Made by a program: the position numbers and the translations under genes | Notes under the pieces: model-generated | Database searches by the model: none | What the model was told of the DNA's origin: nothing | Seen by the model: the letters and a program-made list of their open reading frames with translations, nothing else | Source of the DNA: Triticum aestivum | Lineage: Eukaryota; Streptophyta; Magnoliopsida; Poales; Poaceae | Length of the DNA: 64,000 nt | Direction of reading: 5' to 3' | Assembly: GCF_018294505.1 (NCBI RefSeq) | Contig: NC_057798.1 | Span: forward strand, 372,328,026 to 372,392,025 | Shown: positions 1 through 9,822 of the stretch, piece by piece | How the letters are laid out: each line of letters opens with the position of its first letter | Numbering within the stretch: the stretch's first letter is position 1

Positions 1-338
1 TACTCAGGTTAAACTTGATGAGCCTAGCATGTAGAGACATGGCCTCGGAACACTGGAGATCTAAAGGTTGAGCGTGAATCATATAGTAGATATGATCAAC
101 ATAGAGATGTTTACCATTGAAAACTACTCCATCTCACGTGATGATCGGACATGGTTTAGTGGATTTGGTTCATGTGATCATTTAGATGACTTGAGGGATG
201 TCTATCTAAGTGGGAGTTCTTAAGCATTATGATTAATTGAACTTAATTTATCATGAACTTAGTCCTGATAGTTTTTGCATATCTATGTTTTAGATCAATG
301 GCCCGTGCTACCGTTCCCTTGAATTTTAATGCGTTCCT
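1..338 (+). mobile_element. Angela/BARE-like copia fragment (leader plus first gag codons)
   Basis: The stretch aligns, with many substitutions, to the leader and gag start of the better preserved Angela copy at about 43838-44160. Shared blocks include the 'gagcctagcatgta' region, 'cacgtgatgatcggaca', 'aagtgggagttc' and the gag start. A gag ATG at 298 begins M-A-R-A-T-V-P-L-N-F-N-A-F-L, matching the N-A-F-L context of the intact copy. The similarity stops at about 336-342, where gypsy RNase H sequence begins on the opposite strand. The LTR and leader would lie left of the window. It is an old, truncated remnant. Confidence 0.8.
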
Positions 339-339
339 A

Positions 340-776
340 GATATCCCCTAAAGGACCAGAACTAACCATCGTAGTAGATTGACCAAGGAAATAACACTTC
401 AACTTGCGACTGGCCATGAGTACTACATATACTAGCTTCTGCTAATGTGGGTACCTCTATTTAGACTCAATTAACACTTCACTGACATAGTAAGCCAGCC
501 TTTGATTAGATATTCCTTGCCTGTTTCCTTCCTCTCTACCACAACTGCTATGATGACTGCTCTGCTATTAGCTGCCACATATAAGAGCAAGGGCTCCTTC
601 TCAACAGGAGCTGCAGGAATTGGTGGCTCAGCCAGCTGTTTCTTAAGTGCTTCAAATGCCTCATTAGCAGCATCACTCCAGACAAAGTGATCTGCTTTCT
701 TCATCATCTGGTATAGAGGAATAGCCTTCTCTCCCAGGCGACTTATAAACCGGCTTAAGGCTGCGAGATGACCCAC
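340..776 (-). pseudogene. RT C-terminus and partial RNase H of gypsy A
   Basis: From 776 leftwards the frame reads the RT/RNase H connection (L-S-R-F-I-S-R-L-G-E-K, then F-V-W-S-D-A-A-N-E-A-F) and the start of a Ty3-type RNase H (A-V-V-V-E-R-K-E-T-G-K-E-Y). This is collinear with element B at about 53866-53560. The open frame ends at 471, but nucleotide similarity to element B continues, decaying, to about 340. The catalytic part of RNase H is missing, so it is inactive. Confidence 0.75.
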
Positions 777-951
777 AAAACACTAAACATCATTAATACA
801 CGCCGGCTTAGCCAAGGAAGTGATAGCCTTGATTTTCTCCGGGTTAGCTTCAATACCTCTCTCAGAGACCAGAAAACCCAAGAGCTTGCCTACTGGCACA
901 CCAAAAACACATTTGGCTGGGTTAAACATCATCTTGTAGACTCGGAGGTTG

Positions 952-1365
952 TCAAAGGTCTTTTAAATCATCTAGCAAGGTCTCCTTCTTCCTGGACTTC
1001 ACAACAATATCATCCACATAAGCATGAACATTGCGTCCTATCTGGCTGTGAAGGCAATTCTGAACACAATGCTGATAAGTCGCCTGGGCACTCTTGAGCC
1101 CAAAAGGCGTAGACACATAGCAGAAGGCTCCAAAGGGAGTGATGAAAGATGTCTTCTCCTGGTCCTTAACTGCTTTTTTGATATGATGATAACCAGAATA
1201 AGCATCTAAAAATCTCAAACGCTCACAAACCGCCATAACATCAATGATCTGATCAATACAGGGGAGAGCAAAAGGATCAGCCAAACAAGCTTTGTTAAGG
1301 TCTGTGTAATATACACACATACGCCAAGTGCCGTTTTTCTTAAGTACCAGCACCAGATTAGCCAA
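952..1365 (-). pseudogene. Reverse transcriptase core of gypsy A
   Basis: This frame carries the central RT domain of a Ty3/gypsy polyprotein. Visible motifs are the N-L-V-L-V-L-K-K-N-G-T-W-R-M-C-V block, F-L-D-A-Y-S-G-Y-H, I-T-P-F-G-A-F-C-Y, P-F-G-L-K-S-A-Q-A-T-Y-Q and the catalytic Y-V-D-D-I box, so the polymerase aspartates are present. It joins the RT N-terminus at 15138-15310, from which it was separated by element N. The ORF closes just after K-K-E-T-L-L-D-D-L, where element B continues without a stop, so there is a frameshift or stop near 952. It is nonfunctional because the polyprotein is split and truncated. Confidence 0.85.
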
Positions 1366-1367
1366 CC
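1363..1367. repeat. Target-site duplication of element N (CAACC), left copy
   Basis: CAACC abuts the left end of element N and is repeated at 15133-15137. Removing N and one copy restores the RT-coding order seen in element B around 54430. Confidence 0.88.
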
Positions 1368-2345
1368 CGATAGAGGCAAAGGTGTCCCGATGTTTCGATG
1401 AGATGGTGGCTATCGTTTTCTGTGGGAGTCGAACTTGACGATCTGACTACGAATGTGTGAGACGTCGCGCCTTAGCAATCTCTAAACCAACTTCCGAGGG
1501 TTATTGACCACGCCGGGGCACGATCAACCTAACCACGAGGGTCTGTTTCCTGCGAGCAAATGAAGAACAAGCAAGAAACTGATATTGCAATATGGATATT
1601 GCGAATATAAGAGGAAAGCTTTATTAATGAAGGTGGGGTTCTGTGACGTCTTGGTCTGGTCGTTGAACACAAATGAAGTACGCGAAGTTGCAGCTATGGC
1701 GAACTTTTAATCTAAACAAAACCCAAGGAAAAAGCTACTAGATGGATCTACTTATATAGGAGCAAGGGGTGGAGGCCAAGGAGGTGGGAGGACATCTCAA
1801 GGCAGCCTAAAACTAATCGTAAGTCGTACAAGGCCCATGGGCCCAAGTGGAGGTGATGCAACACCTTTGGACTTGTAGTTTGACTCGGATTCTGCTACAA
1901 CGTCAGATTGTTTTGTCGATAACTCAACGCTCCGGATGGATTTAAGGTAATTCCAATTGGGTTGAAAAGAGCATGAAATCTACTTTCTAACAAAAAAAGA
2001 ATCACCCAATTTGGAGTCCGTATAAAAGAGTTCTTGGCGTTTTGAATCAGGTATGTCTGTGTAGTCCGAATCTGAATCCAGAACGTGAGACACTTGGACT
2101 CTATCTTCTCTTGGCCCAAAAGTGACGTGAGAGGACTTTTTGAACAACACTTAAACATCTCTTTTCCCCTTATCTTCATATGTGGATTGTACAAATATAC
2201 CATACACCTGCAATTGTAAATGATACAAAAGTTTGTGAAGTATATTTGTCCTGGATGACATAAATAAATTATTGCATAGTTTGCATTAGAAATCACCTCA
2301 CAAATAGTATTTTTGGTCATATCCAAGGTAGTCATGTCTTCATCA
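1368..2345 (-). repeat. 3' LTR of element N
   Basis: It is homologous to 14172-15132. On the minus strand it begins TGATGAAGACATGAC, and a TATA-like TATATAAG lies near 1757. It differs from its partner by many substitutions and several short indels, for example extra bases near 1970-2000, so N is an old insertion. Confidence 0.87.
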
Positions 2346-2360
2346 TCCTCCCCTTCTTGA
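2346..2360 (-). other. Polypurine tract of element N
   Basis: On the minus strand a purine-rich AAGAAGGGGAGGA run sits directly against the first bases of the 3' LTR, the position expected for the plus-strand primer. It also encodes residues of the N ORF (Q-E-G-E-D). Confidence 0.75.
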
Positions 2361-3008
2361 AAACAAAGCCGTCCTCGGCGTTGCTTAATCTGAAATGCGG
2401 CTAACAAAAGAGACAAGGTGTACATGTTGTATATGTATATGTCATCCATTTTTACTTCCCTTAATTTTTGCACATATGACACATGTATACATGAGTAACT
2501 TTCGTAGTTCATCAAATGTAAAGCCAAAATATTATCACAAGTATTAGAAGGAATGAAAATATTGCAACTCAATTTGCACATATAAGTGAAGCTCTTATTC
2601 ATATCAAAGGATTGACAATGTTCATCATTAAACCATCCCAACATTGGTGAATAAATCTTACTTGAATCAAATTTACATGCTACAACATGCTTAAATAAGC
2701 AAACATGAAATAAGTCATTTGACACAGAATCATCACCAAGATTAGAGGTCATATCAAAATGATTAAACATTGGTTCTTTTGCATCAACAGTTAATTTAAT
2801 GGGTGCACTCAAAATTGTTGGTATTTCAGTTATTTGATCACATGATGCATTCATGGCAGTAACACCAGTCTCTAAAATAGGTTGTGTGCTTAAATCAATA
2901 GGCAACTCAACACATGATGTATTCAAGTTAACTAGGCATGCATCATTCTCATGTGGAAGTGGAAAATGCGTACCTTTGTCATTACCTCTTATGATCAACT
3001 CAGATGAT

Positions 3009-3013
3009 GCAGG
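3009..3013. repeat. Target-site duplication of Fatima-like element (GCAGG), left copy
   Basis: GCAGG precedes the TGTCGG start of the left LTR and is repeated at 11996-12000 after the right LTR. Confidence 0.92.
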
Positions 3014-3484
3014 TGTCGGTGTCAAAACCGGCGGATCTCGGGTAGGGGGTCCTGAACTGTGCGTCTAAGGCTAATGGTAACAGGAGGCGGGGGACACAAT
3101 GTTTACCCAGGTTCGGGTCCTCTCTACGGAGGTAATACCCTACTTCCTGCTTGATTGATCTTGATGATATGAGTATTACAAGAGTTGATCTACCACGAGA
3201 TCATAGAGGCTAAACCCTAGAAGCTAGCCTATGATTATGATTGTTCTTGTCCTACGGACTAAACCCTCCGGTTTATATAGACACTGGAGGGGGCTAGGGT
3301 TACACAGAGTCGGTTACAGCGAAGGAAACCTACATATCCGAATTGCCAAGCTTGCCTTCCATGCAAAGGAGAGTCCCACACAAACACGGGATGAAGTCTT
3401 CAATCTTGTATCTTCATAGTCCAACAGTCCGGCATAAACATACAGTCCGGCTGTCTGAGGACCCCCTAATCCAGGACTCCCTCA
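3014..3484 (-). repeat. 3' LTR of Fatima-like element
   Basis: It is 471 bp and paired with 11525-11995. It contains a minus-strand TATATAAAC box near 3270-3280. Just outside it, on the minus strand, the AAGGGCTAC run against the LTR is the likely polypurine tract. Confidence 0.92.
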
Positions 3485-3890
3485 GTAGCCCTTGAACCAT
3501 GCTTCAATGACAATGAGTCCGGCACGCAGATTGTCTTCGGCATGGCAAGGTGGGTTCCTTCTCCAAATACTCCAAGGTAGATCTTGAACACAAGAACCGT
3601 GTACGGCTCTGCAAAACAAATTCCACATACCACCGTAGAGAGCACAATATTCCATGAATCTAATCTGCTGGCAACTTTTCCATAGCGTGACATCACGCTG
3701 CGACACGGTTATTATTCAAACCATTTTTCCCAACCTGGCACTACACGTCTTGTCTAAGCAGAGATCGTGTCCCCCTTATCACGGGATTCTCATCAATTCG
3801 GGCGTGGGTAACCCAACCGCCCCATTAGTATGACTCCTTGGTTTAGGCAAGTTCCAAACGACCGCGCGGAGGACGCTTGACATTCTTCCT

Positions 3891-3900
3891 CTATATAAAG
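3891..3900 (+). promoter_or_regulatory. TATA box of the plus-strand accessory ORF
   Basis: CTATATAAAG lies about 105 bp upstream of the accessory ORF's ATG (4002) and outside the LTR, on the strand opposite to gag. Spacing and strand fit an internal promoter dedicated to this ORF, as reported for the reverse-oriented gene of Grande-type Tat elements. Promoter activity is inferred. Confidence 0.6.
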
Positions 3901-4001
3901 AGGTCAAGACTTGTCCTTTTATTTCCACGCTTGATCCTTCCCTTCTCCCACCTCGAGTTCCAACACCCTAGGTTCAGTCCAAGCGCTCCGGACCTTCAAT
4001 C

Positions 4002-6972
4002 ATGTCTGGATCCAACCTTCAAGGCCGGTGGATGGCCTCTTCTCTCACAGAGGAGGACATCAAGAAGCTTAGGGAGGCTAGGTATCTGACCGCCGAAATC
4101 CTTCACAGGCTTCCTGCTCAAGGGCAGGTTATTCCTACTACCAAACCCAACGAGAGCGTCGTATTCGTCTCCCACTTCCTCCGAGGGCTAGGCTTCGGTC
4201 TTCATCCCTTTGTTAGAGGGCTGATGTTCTATTATGGGCTAGATTTTCATGATCTAGCTCCAGATTCCTTCCTTCACATCTCGGCATTCATCGTTGTGTG
4301 CGAGGCCTTCCTCCGCATTACCCCACACTTCGGCTTATGGCTCAAGACTTTCAATGTGAAGCCGAAGATGATCAAAGGGTGACACGCGGAGTGCGGAGGT
4401 GCTATAATAAGCAAAGGCGTTGATGCTTTATGGCCAAAGGGTTCTTTCCCGGAAGTTTCTGACCTATGGCAACGGGAGTGGTTTTACATCACAACACCTC
4501 GAGGGAGGAAGTGGGCGGCCGCCCCGGCCTTCCGATCTGCCCCTCCGCCACAATTTTCATCATGGGTCAACAAGGGGCTGGACTGGGAATCGGTTGATGA
4601 CGTGTGGACATTGCAAAGCCGCATTCGGGATCTCCTCAAGAAGGATATCAATCTTGTCAAAGTAATTCAAGTAATGCTAGTTTGTCGGGTCTTGCCATGT
4701 CAACGTCGACCTCTCTGTATGTGGGAGTTCAACCCGGAAGGACCGCGAACTGTTCAGCACTTCTTCGGCAGGACGCCCGAAGGAATGTATCAATTATTCT
4801 TCGATCACGAATAAAGTGTCCGGTCACCACAGAGGATGCGGGCCTCGACTGCAACCGTTCCAGATACCCAAGTAAGTAACTCCGCAACCGAACATGCTGT
4901 CATTATACTTTTCACAACATCACTATGGAAAACCACCCTCGGCCAGGACTGGATAAGAAAAGAGGAGAGGATCAGGTGTTCGGCCCCTCTTCCCGAAGAT
5001 TCGCCAGATCCTGTACTAACCAGGATGCTGGCTCACGCACCTTATCAAGTGCCATGAGGGGAGGACAAGGAGAGGAATGGGGAAGCCAAAGGCGGACTTC
5101 ATGCTGGAGGTACGTCACGCATCCCAACTAGGGAAATTAATACCCCTGTGTCGGAGGATGAACGGGAAGGAGAATCTAGCGTCCCCTCTCCCCACGGGAA
5201 GAAAAGGACTGCCCCTGAAGACTTGGAAGCAGAGGTCTCCAAACAAGGGAAGAAACCTCCATCAGGGGGGCCTGCCTCGGAGGGCAACATTGCTGCACGA
5301 TGCCCATAGGGGGCCTAGCCGTTAACCAAGCCGTGAGTGAACAAAGGTACTTAGTAAGCATACCCGTTCTTTTCCTGAGAATAACGACCGAGATATATAT
5401 TTTGCAGTTCGGCTCATAGCCTCCCTCCACAATGGTCGTCCTCGGGGGATCTTCTTCCAGAGATGATGGAGAGCGAAACGCCTCCTCATACTTCTCCACC
5501 TCGTGAGGCGGATGATCCTGAGGTGTCGTCCCGGAGGATCTCTCCCGATCCGCAAAGAGCGGAAGGTAACTCTTCGGCCGCCCGAAGTCCGGGGTTTTCG
5601 GCTCCTAGAGAGACCAAAAGAAAAAGCCCTGAACTGTCCGATATACAACCGGACACATTGATGGGACTTCTGCAGGAAGCGGCTATCTCAGAGGCACATC
5701 GTACCTTAATGGATACGGTGGTTGAGAAGATATCATCCGCAAAAAGTAGGTTGAATGAGGCTTTTACAAGCCTGCTAAGAGGCTTTGAGGTACGCAAAGT
5801 GATATTCTTTGATTGTACCATAAGCGCAAGGTGCACTTTGTATAGGTAGTAGCCCCTGAGACTCTGGTTGCCACCCGGACGAGGCGAGCAGAGGATCATA
5901 GTCCCTGGTAATGATGGTGCCAATTTTGTGTGCAGGCGGCCGCAGCTCCGGCGGCTGACTGGACTGCTGAATTTGCCAAACTGAAGCGGCAACTTGACGT
6001 GGCGGATGCAGACATCACGCTTGTGAACAAGTGGCTTGACGAGGCACAGGGTATGTATATTTGGGTGGTCAGCAAATATTAATAAGAGCATGATGCTAGG
6101 ATTTTTAACATGCTTTGACTGTAGATGGTGCTGCCGCCATGGAGACCCTTCGGGCGGAGCTTGCCCGGGCCAAGGAGCAAGTCAGGAGAAGCAATGCAGC
6201 CGCTGCAAAGGCAGCTGATGAATTAAAAGCCAAACAGGCTGCTCATCGCCGAAGTGAGGATAAAATAGCCAACATGGCTCTTGAGCTACAAAATGCCGCC
6301 AGTCGATATGAGTTTCTCGAAAGGGAAAACCAGACGAAAACGGCTGATCTGGAGAAGGCCTTAGAAGCAGCAAAGGAAACTCGCTCTGAGATCAGAGCAG
6401 CGCGGGAGGAGCTCCGGCAAGCCGGTGATATCGCGGCTGGGAAGCCCTTTTTATTGCGAATGAAATTCGGCGATCCGAAGTATGCCCCTCTTGATCAATT
6501 GTGGAGTTCTTCAGACACATACTTGGATTTGGCAAAGAGTGCTGCTGATGCGACACAGTATTTCAAAGATCGAGAAGATCATGAGGTGGAAAGATTGTTC
6601 TGGGGGCAGTTAAGTACTCCAAGGCATCCGCTGCTATTAAATGAGCAAATGGACGAAGGGGCCGAGCTCCACAGGTTATCCGGGCTTGCCATGAAGGCCG
6701 TCGTGGATCACCTGTGGCCGAAGGAACCAAGTCCGGATAGTTATTTTGGCTTGGTGCAATGATTTATTCGTGCTGTGCCGCATATCGACGCTGTCAAGAG
6801 GTCGGTGTGCATAAAGGGTGAGCGGATGGCCCTTGCCCGTGTTAAGACATATTGGGCGAAGATGGAGGCCACCGAATTTACAACCATGGGTCCGTCGGGG
6901 GCCAGGACTCGCCCGAGCACTATTTTGAAGAAGTCTTAGAAGGTGCCTGTTTAATAGAGGCTCAGTGCTCAA
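4002..6972 (+). pseudogene. Accessory ORF of the Fatima-like element (putative gypsy-type transposon / Transposase_28-like protein)
   Basis: ATG at 4002 opens a frame containing the R-L-P-A-Q-G-Q-V-I-P block, V-F-V-S-H-F-L-R-G-L-G-F, H-P-F-V-R-G-L-M-F-Y-Y-G-L and H-F-G-L-W-L-K-T-F-N-V-K, the signature N-terminal domain of plant 'putative gypsy type transposon' proteins. The frame is broken by TGA at 4380 and TAA at 4812. A splice donor GTAAGT lies at 4872. Later exons are a Lys/Glu-rich linker (about 5105-5290), 5463 to about 5790, about 5937-6050 and about 6125-6972, the last being a long Ala/Glu/Lys coiled coil with a C-terminal globular part. TAG at 6759 interrupts the last exon. The order matches the accessory ORF of element B at 28.7-32.2 kb. 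It is transcribed against gag; its role is unknown. Confidence 0.72.
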
Positions 6973-8183
6973 AGAATGCCATGTTAGAGTGACATGTATC
7001 TTGATTGTAAAAACAATGCTTTTGATAATGAAGGCTATATTTATACTTTTGCCCGTAAAGTATTGTAGTGCCTCCTGTGCAGCCGCTTATGTATATGTGT
7101 ATATAACCTGAAAGTTTGCAATCGTCGACTTCAGCCCCCTCGCATATAATGCGGGGGTGTTTGGAAAAGCACGTAATCACACTTGATCCAACGTCTTGGT
7201 CCGTTAAGGAGGTGGTAGCGCGCCGAACGAGGCAATCAGACTATATAGCTTTAACACTTTCACTTAGCCATAGGAGTTTGATGGCGGGACTACTATATAG
7301 CCCCTGGTATGTCTGCGTTTATCCGAATATGGTGCGTTTACATACGTGACCGGGAAACCGGTCCTTCGTTAATGCGGAGGAATCGCGAAGATTCCGCTGA
7401 GTCATCGAGTGGTTGACCAGTCTCTCGCTTTATCATGACAGTTAGTTTTCAGATTTCTCTACTGAGGTGCTCATCCGGATGAACCAGGGCACAATCGCAG
7501 TAGTTCTCCCTGTGCCACCTTAGCCGATAGAGCAGAACGTAAGGTAGGAAAACATGGGAGCCAGGCAAACCCAACTATTGACCACATACATGATTTGGAG
7601 CTGACGCATATAAGGCCAAACTTGCGACGCCGAACACTCCCGAAGGTATTCAGACTTTACAACATATACTGGGCTGAGTAACACCCTTGATGATGAATCC
7701 AGAATTTCAAGGTACTGCATCAATTCGGCGTGACGAAAGAGCGCCTGTGGTGAGAGCATAGATCTCAAAAATACACTGGTTGCTGTTTCTGTAATGTCTA
7801 GTTTAGAACGGCGAATCATAAGCTCACTGGTAATGCCAGTATTCCTCTTTGGTCATTTTAAGCGCCAAGAGGGTGTGAGACAACAAGAGACAATAAAAAA
7901 GGTTTACACAGGGTCTTAATCTAAAAAGAAACCTTTGAACGGGGCCCTACTGCACGTCTGCGCCTTTGTCTCTGTTGTGCCGTGTCTTGGAAGGGTGTAG
8001 CACGATGGTCACATGTTAAAAAAAGAAAAACCCAGGTGAAAGACTCTGGTGTGACTGTGCGTAAAGTCGGTTAAACTTAATGAACCGTGAAAATTCAATT
8101 TCTTGAGTGTAAATAGAATCAAGTCGAACTATGGACCCTTTACATGCGGGCAGCCCCCAGCACCACATATGGGGGCATAGCCT
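6973..8183. other. Non-coding interval between accessory ORF and protease
   Basis: No frame here resembles pol. In a full Tat element RT, RNase H and integrase would lie between protease and the accessory ORF; here the protease C-terminus is followed directly by this roughly 1.2-kb low-information sequence. Apart from the hairpin at 7135-7157 I see nothing definable. Confidence 0.6.
7135..7157. repeat. GC-rich inverted repeat downstream of accessory ORF
   Basis: CCCCC-T-CGCAT, ATA, ATGCG-GGGG forms a 9-bp stem with a one-base bulge, about 160 bp past the end of the accessory ORF. It could act in 3' end formation or be incidental. Confidence 0.45.
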
Positions 8184-8730
8184 TTAATCAAGCTCAGGTT
8201 TATATGGGCTGCTATAACAAGTGGTGCGCCGAACACATCTAGCCATGTCCGTGGTCTCGACGACCGATAAGTTACTCGGGTTGGAGAGGCCGTTCAGTGG
8301 TTCGGCTGCTAGAGCCGCCACATAGTCTTCCGCGCGAAGAGAACGCTCTGTGTTTCTGTTGATGGTAATGACGCCGCATGGACCGGGCATCTTAAGTTTG
8401 AGATAAGCGTAATGCGGTACTGCATTGAAACGAGCGAAGGCCTTTCTTCTGAGTAGTGCATGATAGCCGCTTCAGAACGGAGCGATGTCGAAGATTAGTT
8501 CTTCGCTTCAAAAGTTGTCGGGAGAACCGAATACAACCTCTAATGTTAAAGAGCCCGTGCAGCGGGCCTCTACGCCTGGTATTACTCCTTTAAAGGTAGT
8601 ACTGCTTTGGATTAGTTCTTGACGGGTCCATCCCCATCTTGCGGACAATGTCCTGATATATCAGGTTAAGACTACTACCGCCATCCATGAGGACTCGGGT
8701 GAGATGGTATCCGTCGATTATTGGGTCGAG
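8184..8730 (-). pseudogene. Aspartic protease domain of the Fatima-like element
   Basis: Reading leftwards from about 8730, the minus strand encodes L-T-R-V-L-M-D-G-G-S-S-L-N-L-I-Y, the active-site loop of the Tat-type retropepsin (D-G-G variant of D-T/S-G), then M-G-M-D-P-S-R. After a stop or frameshift come the domain's last blocks, F-A-R-F-N-A-V-P-H-Y-A-Y-L-K-L-K-M-P-G-P and G-V-I-T-I-N-R-N-T-E-R-S. The domain normally matures the polyprotein. Here it is split between frames and is the last pol domain present. Confidence 0.75.
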
Positions 8731-9036
8731 CACCAAGGCAGCGGAACCTCCATGCCAGATACTAGTCGGATGATCCCTGCGATCGAAAGTGATTGGGCAT
8801 GCCGACTATGGGTTGAATTTGGGGGCGACGGGCTCTACCGCCTATACGTCTCGGAGTGCGCGTTTGCACTTCCTCTTTGGTATGTGAGTGGCGTAAATCA
8901 TGCTCACTGTTTTGACCTCCGGTGGGAATTTTTTCTGTCCCCCAGTGTTCGGCTGGAGAGGCTTGTCCTCATCTTCACTTGGCGGCTCCCTCCCTTTGTG
9001 TTCGGCGTTTAGCTTGCCGACTTGCTTGAAAACACA

Positions 9037-9540
9037 TCATTCTCTGTTGGTGTGATTCGCAGTTTTCTCGGGGGTGCCATGAATCTGACAGGACCTGTCT
9101 AGAATTTTATTTAGGCTGGACGGACCATCTCCGCTGCCTTTGAATGGATTTTTCCGTTGACCGGGTCTAGAGCCCCTGAATCCGGCGTTTAGCGCTGTAT
9201 TGTCTAGGCTGTCTTTGTTATTTCGACGCTTGCTTTTATTGCGTCGCGGCTTTCCATTGCCATCCCTGATTTCGGATGTGCCTGGGTCGCTGGTGCCGCT
9301 GCAGGCCAACCAACTGTCCTCGCCCGTGCAAAAGCGGGTCATGAGAGTTGTTAGGGCTGCCATTGTCCTCGGCTTTTCCTGGCCGAGGTGTCTGGCAAGC
9401 CATTCGTCCCGGTCACTGTGTTTGAAAGCTGCTAGGGCTTCAGCATCCGGACAGTCAACTATTTGGTTCTTCTTGGTGAGAAATCTGTTCCAAAGCTTAC
9501 GGGCTGACTCTCCGGGTTGTTGGATTATGTGACTTAAATC
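9037..9540 (-). pseudogene. Gag C-terminal (nucleocapsid-like basic) region, Fatima-like element
   Basis: A Lys/Arg/Asn-rich segment (K-P-R-R-N-K-S-K-R-R-N-N-K-D) continues into Lys/Gly/Pro-rich sequence and L-N-K-I-L-D-R-S-C-Q-I-H-G, the conserved gag tail of this group. A stop at 9037 interrupts it. No classical CCHC zinc knuckle is visible, though an H-G-T/C-Q-I-H remnant is in the usual place. Confidence 0.65.
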
Positions 9541-9555
9541 GTCTGCATCTGGAGG

Positions 9556-9822
9556 TCAGACATAGGTCCCTTGAAAATTAGCCCTGAAAGCGTCCTCGAG
9601 TTCCTCCCAACTTTTGATTGAATTTTCGGGGAGGCTTTTCAACCAGTGCCGAGCTGGTCCTTTGAACTTGAGGGGCAGGTATTTGATGGTGTGGAGATCG
9701 TCTCCGCGAGCCATATGAATGTGAAGAATGAAGTCCTCAATCCAGACTGTAGGGTCTGTCGTTCCGTCGTATGCCTCGATGTTTACGGGTTTAAATCCCT
9801 TTGGAAATTCATGATCCGACAC
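9556..9822 (-). pseudogene. Gag capsid domain (Retrotrans_gag type), Fatima-like element
   Basis: The frame shows the core of the plant retrotransposon gag domain: F-P-K-G-F-K-P-V-N-I-E-A-Y-D-G-T-T-D-P, W-I-E-D-F, K-Y-L-P-L-K-F-K-G-P-A-R-H-W-L, L-P-E-N-S-I-K-S-W-E-E-L and F-R-A-N-F-Q-G-T-Y. It would form the virus-like particle. It overlaps in frame order with the upstream coiled region at 9783-10481 and ends at a stop at 9556, where the sequence still encodes gag, so it is broken. Confidence 0.8.

Larger units (their letters stand above)
2200..3013 (-). pseudogene. C-terminal half of element N ORF, function unknown
   Basis: An open frame runs leftwards from the Fatima-like insertion at 3013, passes through the polypurine tract at about 2350 and continues into the 3' LTR; the frame stays open to 1895. 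The part upstream of the LTR is about 220 codons with no pol motifs, rich in Asn, Asp and Ser, with scattered cysteines. It ends in a hydrophobic stretch M-D-D-I-Y-I-Y-N-M-Y-T-L-S-L-L-L-A followed by Q-R-R-G-R-L-C-F-Q-E-G-E-D-D-E-D. It is the continuation of the gag-like ORF at 12042-12764, and the frames agree across the insertion. I do not recognise the domain. How much of the frame inside the LTR is real coding sequence is unclear. Confidence 0.6.

Noticed and set aside
7520..7819. 99-codon minus-strand frame as a pol remnant of the Fatima-like element
   Set aside because: No RT, RNase H or integrase motif could be found in any frame of this interval.
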